A stretch of 20,011 bases of DNA, from positions 1 to 20,011 of the forward strand of contig CAJJZO010000010.1 of the NCBI GenBank assembly GCA_905197585.1. Reading direction: 5' to 3'. This document shows, in pieces, positions 15,082-20,011 of the stretch; positions within the stretch are counted from its first letter, which is position 1; each line of letters begins with the position of its first letter. Source of the stretch: an uncultured Collinsella sp. (GTDB taxonomy: Bacteria > Actinomycetota > Coriobacteriia > Coriobacteriales > Coriobacteriaceae). A program made the position numbers and the translations under genes. The notes under the pieces are model-generated. The model saw only the letters and a list, made by a program, of their open reading frames with translations. It was not told the DNA's origin and searched no databases.

Positions 15082-16404
15082 ATGGCCTTCGAGAGCGTTA
15101 ACTATCAGTGCCCTGCCTGCAGTGGCCCCTTGCATTTTGCCAGCGCCGAGCAAAAGCTCGTCTGCGACTACTGTGACTCGCGCTTTGAAGTCGAAGAAGT
15201 CGAGGCCCTCTATCGCGAGCGCCAGGACAAGGCAGATGCCAAAGCCGATGCCGCAGCCGCAACGCCAAAGCCCGTCGCCGACGACGCGGTGCAGGAGCTC
15301 GCCCAAAACGCCGGCTACATCTGCTCGTCGTGCGGCGCCGAGCTCGTGTCCGACGGCACCGTCGCTGTCACCACCTGCCCGTACTGCGGCAACTCCGCCG
15401 TGGCGCCCGGTCAGCTTTCGGGCGACTTCTCGCCCGACCTGGTGATTCCATTTAAGCTCGGGCGCGATGACGTCACGGCCGCACTCAAGGAACACTACAA
15501 GGGCAAGATCTTGCTGCCCAAGAGCTTTGTCACCGGCAGCCACATCGACGAGGTCCAAGGTGTCTACGTGCCGTTTTGGCTCTACGGTGCACGCGTAGAC
15601 GGCGAAGTGAACTTTGACTCCACCAACGACACCCTGACCGAGGAATCCGACCGCACCGTCACGACCACCGACCACTACGATGCCTATCGCAAGGGCAATA
15701 TCTCGTTTAAGCGCGTGCCCGTCGACGGATCGTCCAAGATGCCCGACGGCCACATGGACGCCATCGAGCCGTTTGACTACGACGCACTGCGTCCGTTCTC
15801 GGTCGCATATATGCCCGGCTACATCGCCAACCGTTACGACGAGGACTGCGAGACCTGCAAGGCGCGCGCCGAGCGCCGTATGGAAGAAAGCACGATCTCG
15901 GCCCTGCGCGAGACCGTCGTCGACGAATACGACGATGCCACGGTCGAAAGCAAGCAGCTCGACTACACCTGGGAAGACAGCGACTACGCCCTGTTCCCCG
16001 TCTGGATGCTCTCCACCTCGTGGAACGGCAAGAGCTACCTGTTTGCCATGAACGGCCAGACCGGCCGCTTGGTCGGCGAGCTTCCTTGCTCCAAGCCCAA
16101 GCTCGCTATCGCCTCGGTGCTGTTCTTTGTGATCGGATTTGTCCTCTCCCAGATCCTCTTCATGGGTGAGAACGCCTTCGATCCGGATTACCTCACCTTT
16201 GATATCGAGGGCATCCTCATCAACATCGTCGCGCCGCTGATCATCGTGGTCATCGCAGACGTGCTGCTGGTGGGCCAGCTCAAGACGGCCAACGAGGCCA
16301 CCCACGCCGATTGCTACTGTGGCGAGCTCGACCTGACCGAGAAGCACGACACCTTCAGCCACACCGAGACCACCGTTGTCATGAAGGACGACAAGGACGA
16401 TTAA
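15082..16404 (+). CDS. TFIIB-type zinc-ribbon membrane protein (YdjG-like)
   Basis: This 440-residue protein has two N-terminal zinc ribbons (Cys10, 13, 28, 31 and Cys81, 84, 99, 102) separated by an Ala-rich linker. A large central domain follows (about 110-335) with FKLGRDDVTAALKEHYKGK, YVPFWLYGARVDGEV and FPVWMLSTSWNGKSYLFAMNGQTG. Two C-terminal helices (about 338-360 and 377-397) sit before a charged tail. Genes of this layout are often annotated 'primosomal protein N-prime/helicase-like', but no helicase motif is present. In Bacillus subtilis the similar YdjG works with YdjH, YdjI and PspA in membrane-stress response; the SPFH neighbour supports that comparison. AAAGGA precedes the ATG with normal spacing. 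No PspA gene is seen in this window. Confidence 0.86.
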   Translation: MAFESVNYQCPACSGPLHFASAEQKLVCDYCDSRFEVEEVEALYRERQDKADAKADAAAATPKPVADDAVQELAQNAGYICSSCGAELVSDGTVAVTTCPYCGNSAVAPGQLSGDFSPDLVIPFKLGRDDVTAALKEHYKGKILLPKSFVTGSHIDEVQGVYVPFWLYGARVDGEVNFDSTNDTLTEESDRTVTTTDHYDAYRKGNISFKRVPVDGSSKMPDGHMDAIEPFDYDALRPFSVAYMPGYIANRYDEDCETCKARAERRMEESTISALRETVVDEYDDATVESKQLDYTWEDSDYALFPVWMLSTSWNGKSYLFAMNGQTGRLVGELPCSKPKLAIASVLFFVIGFVLSQILFMGENAFDPDYLTFDIEGILINIVAPLIIVVIADVLLVGQLKTANEATHADCYCGELDLTEKHDTFSHTETTVVMKDDKDD

Positions 16405-16452
16405 CCATCCTGACCAATACCACCCGGCCTTTGACGAGAAAGGAAGATCACC

Positions 16453-17694
16453 ATGGGACTCTTGAAAGCTGGATTGGGTGCTGCCGGCGGCGTCATGGCC
16501 GACCAGTGGAAGGAATTTATCTACTGCGAATCGATGCCCGCTGACGTCTTGGCCTGCAAGGGCAGCAAGCGCACCGGCGGCCGCAGCTCCAACACGCGCG
16601 GCGAGGACAACGTCATCTCCAACGGCTCGGTCATCGCCGTCAACGACGGCCAGGGCATGCTCGTGGTGCAAAACGGCAAGATCATCGAAGTCGCGCTGGA
16701 GCCCGGTGAGTTCGTCTTTGACACCGGCAGCGAGCCGAGCGTTTTTAGCGGCAACCTGGGCGATTCCATCAAGGAGACCTTCGCCAATATCGGCAGCCGC
16801 TTTACCTTTGGCGGCGACGCGGGCAAGGACCAGCGTGTCTACTTCATCAACACCAAGGAGATCATCGGCAACAAGTACGGCACCGCCTCGCCCGTGCCCT
16901 TCCGCGTGGTCGATAACAACATTGGTCTGGACGTCGACATCTCCGTGCGCTGCAACGGCGAGTATTCGTACCGCATCACCAACCCGCTGCTGTTCTACAC
17001 CAACGTATGCGGCAACGTGACCGATAGCTATACGCGCGACAAGATCGACAGCCAGCTTTAGTCCGAGCTGCTCACCGCCCTGCAGCCCGCCTTTGCCAAG
17101 ATCTCGGAGATGGGCATCCGCTACAGTGCCATCCCCGGCCACACCACCGAGCTCGCCCGCGCGCTCAACGAGGTCCTCTCGGCCGACTGGCGCGACCTGC
17201 GCGGCGTCGAGATCGTAAGCTTTGGCGTCAACTCCATCGCCGCCTCGCAAGAAGACGAGCAGATGATCAAGGACCTGCAGAAGGCCGCGGTCATGCGCGA
17301 TCCCACCATGGCAGCAGCCAACATCGCCAGCGCCCAGAGCGACGCGATGCGCGCGGCGGCCGCTAACCCCAACGGCGCAATGGCCGGCTTTATGGGCATG
17401 GGCATGGCAGGTGGCATGGGCGGCATGAACGCCAGCCAGCTGTTCGCCGCCGGCCAGGCACAGCAGCAGGCCGCCCCGCAGCCGGCTCCGGCTCCCGCCC
17501 CCGCACCGGCTCCCGCCGCCGCACCTGCGGCCGGCACGTGGACTTGCAGCTGCGGCGCCACCAACACCGGCAAGTTCTGCTCCGAGTGCGGCAGTCCCGC
17601 ACCCGCCCCGGCACCGGCAAAGTGGTTCTGCCCCAACTGCGGCAGCGAAAACGGCGGCAAGTTCTGCAGCAACTGCGGAACGCCCCGGCCCTAG
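16453..17694 (+). pseudogene. SPFH-domain / zinc-ribbon protein (YdjI-like) interrupted by an in-frame amber stop
   Basis: One reading frame runs from ATG 16453 (AAGGAAG upstream) to TAG 17692-17694, 413 codons before the stop, broken by a single TAG at 17059-17061 (codon 203). The part before it is the N-terminal SPFH core (MGLLKAGLGAAGGVMADQWK to KIDSQL). The part after (SELLTALQPAFAKISEMGIR) continues the SPFH domain without any loss of frame. Then come a Met/Gly-rich hinge, a Pro-Ala repeat and two zinc ribbons (WTCSCG...FCSECG and WFCPNCG...FCSNCG). Family members are single proteins of about 400 residues that recruit partners such as PspA to the membrane. A one-base change from AAG or CAG would explain the stop. 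Re-initiation at ATG 17110 is possible but has no proper ribosome spacing. It is the third gene of the zinc-ribbon operon. Confidence 0.85.
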
Positions 17695-17713
17695 CCCCTC
17701 TATCTGGTAATTG

Positions 17714-17735
17714 GCGGGGGATCCGCCACCCCCGC
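17714..17735 (+). terminator. possible weak terminator of the zinc-ribbon operon
   Basis: A perfect 7-bp stem GCGGGGG/CCCCCGC with an 8-base loop lies 20 bases past the SPFH stop and is followed by ATTTGCTTCT, a poor T-tract. Confidence 0.4.
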
Positions 17736-17774
17736 ATTTGCTTCTATGGGTTTCGTTCGATGAAGGAGGACACC

Positions 17775-18617
17775 ATGAAGACAACGTTCAAAAAGTCCGT
17801 ACTCGCATTTCTGACATGCGTCCTGGCGCTCGCCTTTGCCCTGACGGGCTGCAGCGGCGGCGGCAAAGACCCCAAGGCTAACTTCGTCGGCAGCTGGCAG
17901 TACTCGGGTGGAACCTTGGATGGCGAAGAGCTCACCGATGAGTACATGGATATGCTCAAGGAGTGGGGCCTCAACTGCGTCCTGATCCTCGACGAGGACG
18001 GCACAGGCGTCCTCGATATGTTCCTTGAGGTCGCCGACCTGAAATGGGAAGCCAAGGACGCCACCACCGTAACGATCACCGCCGAAGATGAGTCGCACGA
18101 CCTGAAGCTCAAGGACGACAAGCTCGTCCTTGAGGTGGAAGGCGACAAGCTTATCTTTACGAAGTCCGACAAGGATCTGTCCGGTACGGTGAAGAAGGAT
18201 CGCGAGAACGCCGAGAAGGAAGAGGAGATCGATGAGGCCGTCGAAGACGACGATGTCCAGAGTGTCGAAATCTCCCCCGCCGTCACCGTCGCCGATGACG
18301 ATCTGTGCACCATCACCATCACCGAGAAATTCAAGGACGACTGGGGCGACATCGGCTTTGTCGTCAACATCACCAACAAGAGCGACAAGGACCTGACCTT
18401 CTACGCTCCTTCCGGCAAGACCAACGTCAACGGCACTATGAAGGAACCCTGGTTCTCGGCTAACCTGATGCCCGGCACCAGCGCCACCGAGGAATTCACG
18501 TTCTCGAGCGGCGAGCTTGACAGCCTTGACGACCTGGTCAATACGACCATCGGCATCGACGCCTACCTGACCGATTCCTACGAGGACGTCGCCTCCTACA
18601 GCGCAACCATCGCGTAG
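17775..18617 (+). CDS. putative lipoprotein with acidic linker
   Basis: This 280-residue exported protein has a signal peptide (MKTTFKKSVLAFLTCVLALA) and lipobox LTGC with lipidated Cys26. The first domain (about 35-155) is a beta-rich, lipocalin-like 'FVGSWQYSGGTLDGEELT' segment of the kind found in small extracytoplasmic lipoproteins. A strongly acidic/Lys linker (about 158-180) leads to a second beta domain (about 185-280) resembling DUF4352/DUF5067-type immunoglobulin-like folds (FVVNITNKSDKDLTF...). I chose the ATG at 17775 because AAGGAGGA (17763-17770) lies just before it; the frame extends upstream over the end of the SPFH gene without a start that makes sense. The function is unknown. 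The gene ends at a strong terminator. Confidence 0.86.
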   Translation: MKTTFKKSVLAFLTCVLALAFALTGCSGGGKDPKANFVGSWQYSGGTLDGEELTDEYMDMLKEWGLNCVLILDEDGTGVLDMFLEVADLKWEAKDATTVTITAEDESHDLKLKDDKLVLEVEGDKLIFTKSDKDLSGTVKKDRENAEKEEEIDEAVEDDDVQSVEISPAVTVADDDLCTITITEKFKDDWGDIGFVVNITNKSDKDLTFYAPSGKTNVNGTMKEPWFSANLMPGTSATEEFTFSSGELDSLDDLVNTTIGIDAYLTDSYEDVASYSATIA

Positions 18618-18669
18618 CGGCAGACATCGACGGCCGCGGATTGGCGGATACATCCGCGCACATGTCAGG

Positions 18670-18708
18670 CGGGGCCGCAGGAGTTGATCCTGCGGCCCCG
18701 TCGTTTTT
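18670..18708 (+). terminator. strong Rho-independent terminator
   Basis: A perfect 13-bp stem CGGGGCCGCAGGA (18670-18682) with 18688-18700 and a 5-base loop is followed by TCGTTTTT. It ends the lipoprotein transcript and separates it from the convergent response-regulator gene. Confidence 0.93.
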
Positions 18709-18728
18709 GTGCCGATGCGTAACGAGCG

Positions 18729-19349
18729 CTAGCGCTCCATATTGGGAACGATGCTGCCCTCCGTTACTGCGCGCACGGCCAAGCGCATGATGTTGTCGTA
18801 GCCGGTCTTGTTGAGGATCTCCGAAATGCGGCGCTTGATGGTGCCCTCGCTCATAAACAGCTCGGCCGCGATCTCGCGGCGGCTCTTGCCCTCGCAGGCA
18901 AGGCGCAAAATCGATAGCTCAACATCGTCGAGTGCCGCCGTGCCCGAAAAAATGCTCTCGGGCGGCTTGGGAAACGTGCAGTAGCCCGCCAACGCGGAGC
19001 GCATCACGGCGAACAGCTCGTCGATACCGACGTTCTTGTACACAAAGCTATCGACGCCCGCCTCGCGGGCCTGATCGACAAAGGTAATCTCGGGCATGCC
19101 GGTCATGATAATGATGCGACACTCGGGCAGCCGCTCCTTGATGCGCGCCGCCGCCACGATGCCGTTTGAATCGTGTTCGGTGCACACGTCCATCAGTATC
19201 ATGTCCGGGCGCTCCTTGAGCGCGACACCCAAGGCCTCGGAGGCATCGGCAATCGCGGCGACAACGGTCATATCGGGCTGGTCGCCAACGGAGCGCGCCA
19301 GGCTCTCGCGCAAGATAGCTTGGTCTTCGACGATAAGGACGCGAATCAT
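18729..19349 (-). CDS. NarL/FixJ-family response regulator
   Basis: This 206-residue two-component regulator has an N-terminal receiver domain (1-120) with the acidic pair Glu8/Asp9, phosphorylated Asp54 (ILMDV), Thr83 and Lys105 (FVYK). A LuxR-type helix-turn-helix follows (about 141-200; VELSILRLACEGKSRREIAA, SEGTIKRRISEIL). It binds DNA and is activated by phosphorylation from its partner kinase. The ATG (19347-19349) overlaps the kinase stop as ATGA, and AAAGGAG lies 6 bases upstream inside the kinase gene, so the pair is translationally coupled. Its targets cannot be read from the window. Confidence 0.94.
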   Translation of the reverse strand: MIRVLIVEDQAILRESLARSVGDQPDMTVVAAIADASEALGVALKERPDMILMDVCTEHDSNGIVAAARIKERLPECRIIIMTGMPEITFVDQAREAGVDSFVYKNVGIDELFAVMRSALAGYCTFPKPPESIFSGTAALDDVELSILRLACEGKSRREIAAELFMSEGTIKRRISEILNKTGYDNIMRLAVRAVTEGSIVPNMER

Positions 19350-19897
19350 GAGTTTCTCCTTTGAGCTGTGGCGCTGGCGTTGAGCGGGATGGACACCGCA
19401 AGCGTAAAGGGCGGGGCGGCATGGATTTCCAGGCAGCCGCCCAGATCTTGCGCGACATGCCTCATACCTGGAATACCCGTTCCCTCGCGATACGATACGG
19501 GTGCCGGGGACCCGTCGTTAGAAATCGTCATGTGCGCGATGCCGTCAGCATCCGCCCCCTCCTGCCACAGGCGCACATGGACCCGATGCGCTTGCGCATG
19601 CTTGGTGGCATTGGTCGAGGCTTCGCGGATAATCTGCAGAAAGGCTGCAGCGACACGCGCGTCCTCAGGCAGCGCCCCCTCAACATCGATCTGCACACTC
19701 ACCAGGCCAAAAGCATGGACGATATCACCCAGCTGCTCTGCAGGCTCGCTGGCACCACCACTGCGCAAATCGGCGGCAATTGAGCGTAGCAACGGGTCGA
19801 TCTGCTCGAGCGACTCATCGTCCAGACGCCCCTCCTCCAAATAGCGATGAAGAATGGACGGGCGCTGCCCGATCACATCGTGAACGCGGGCGCGCAT
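19346..19897 (-). CDS. NarL-type sensor histidine kinase core, N-terminus missing
   Basis: The frame encodes a HisKA_3-like dimerisation helix (MRARVHDVIGQRPSILHRYL, phospho-accepting His in RVHD) and a HATPase domain. The N-box is REASTNATKHAQ, and the G-box is GTGIPGMRHVAQDLGG. No sensor or membrane domain is visible. The listed ATG (19895-19897) is the only one in frame, but it has no ribosome site and begins at the phospho-acceptor helix. Kinase-like sequence (EASVKKVADNAAYLR) continues upstream to a TAG at 19964-19966. The real gene is therefore either 5'-broken or starts unconventionally. It is paired with the response regulator downstream by an ATGA overlap, which it would phosphorylate. 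Confidence 0.75.
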   Translation of the reverse strand: MRARVHDVIGQRPSILHRYLEEGRLDDESLEQIDPLLRSIAADLRSGGASEPAEQLGDIVHAFGLVSVQIDVEGALPEDARVAAAFLQIIREASTNATKHAQAHRVHVRLWQEGADADGIAHMTISNDGSPAPVSYREGTGIPGMRHVAQDLGGCLEIHAAPPFTLAVSIPLNASATAQRRNS

Positions 19898-19968
19898 ACG
19901 TAGGTAGGCCGCATTGTCGGCAACCTTTTTAACTGAGGCTTCGGTAGTTTGTGTGACAAGGGGCTAGC

Positions 19969-20011
19969 CTAGGCAGCAACGCTCTTCGCTCCCTTCACGC
20001 CCTTCTTCCTC
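19969..20011 (-). CDS. possible C-terminal tail of another minus-strand gene
   Basis: In a frame different from the kinase, the last bases of the window read RKKGVKGAKSVAA followed by TAG (19969-19971). A Lys/Ala tail of this kind is typical of a protein end, but 13 codons give no identification. If real, the gap to the kinase would be short. Confidence 0.25.
   Translation of the reverse strand, partial: RKKGVKGAKSVAA

Noticed and set aside
17110..17694. Separate gene starting at ATG 17110
   Set aside because: It is in the same frame as the SPFH gene, begins in the middle of the SPFH domain and has no spaced ribosome site, so it is better read as the 3' part of the interrupted gene.
14386..17784. 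Very long open frame (over 1100 codons) on the minus strand opposite the zinc-ribbon operon
   Set aside because: It is the mirror of three plus-strand genes with clear domains and ribosome sites. The product is a low-complexity Gly/Ala/Val/Asp mix with no motif, as expected from GC-biased codons.

Overview
The window looks like chromosomal DNA of a high-GC, Gram-positive gut actinobacterium of the class Coriobacteriia, most likely Collinsella or a close relative. I infer this from the roughly 60% GC coding style, strong AGGAGG ribosome sites, tandem YhgE/Pip proteins, a multi-transmembrane LuxR regulator and diderm-free lipoproteins. No rRNA, tRNA or other taxonomic marker is present, so the assignment is by style only.

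Layout: 1-4659 holds two tandem YhgE/Pip membrane proteins (the first lacks its 5' end). 4694-4839 is a structured repeat that recurs at 8152-8297. On the minus strand follow a small lipoprotein (4858-5415) and a glucose-type PTS IIA protein (5652-6188) with its own promoter and terminator. 6528-8073 is an AT-richer accessory island: a class II Fic protein with a winged-helix tail, an upstream array of inverted operator-like boxes, and near-identical 18-bp-arm palindromes on both sides in the same orientation. pyrE (orotate phosphoribosyltransferase, minus strand) follows. A long non-coding leader (about 9143-9414) precedes an MgtA-type Mg2+ P-type ATPase (9415-12183). It contains a mini-ORF with a perfect ribosome site and an 18-nt near-complementary stem that overlaps that ORF. 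12184-12520 is gene-free and carries three palindromic elements.

The right half contains a membrane-bound LuxR regulator (minus strand, 12521-14067) broken by a frameshift exactly at a G8 homopolymer, and then a plus-strand operon of three zinc-ribbon proteins (14320-17694): a DUF4428-like protein, a two-TM TFIIB-type zinc-ribbon protein and an SPFH-domain protein. This resembles the ydjG/ydjI part of the Bacillus PspA membrane-stress module. The SPFH gene carries an in-frame amber stop. A second lipoprotein ends at a strong terminator, and a NarL-type response regulator with a histidine kinase core (minus strand, ATGA overlap) closes the window. The kinase has no recognisable sensor region, because an in-frame TAG lies 66 bases upstream of its only ATG.

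The most promising undescribed elements are the mgtA leader (mini-ORF plus mutually exclusive long-range stem), the Fic operator array with its flanking palindromes, and the poly-G tract in the LuxR regulator. The window is also rich in dispersed palindromes with conserved arms and variable loops, which suggests several REP/MITE-like families in this genome.
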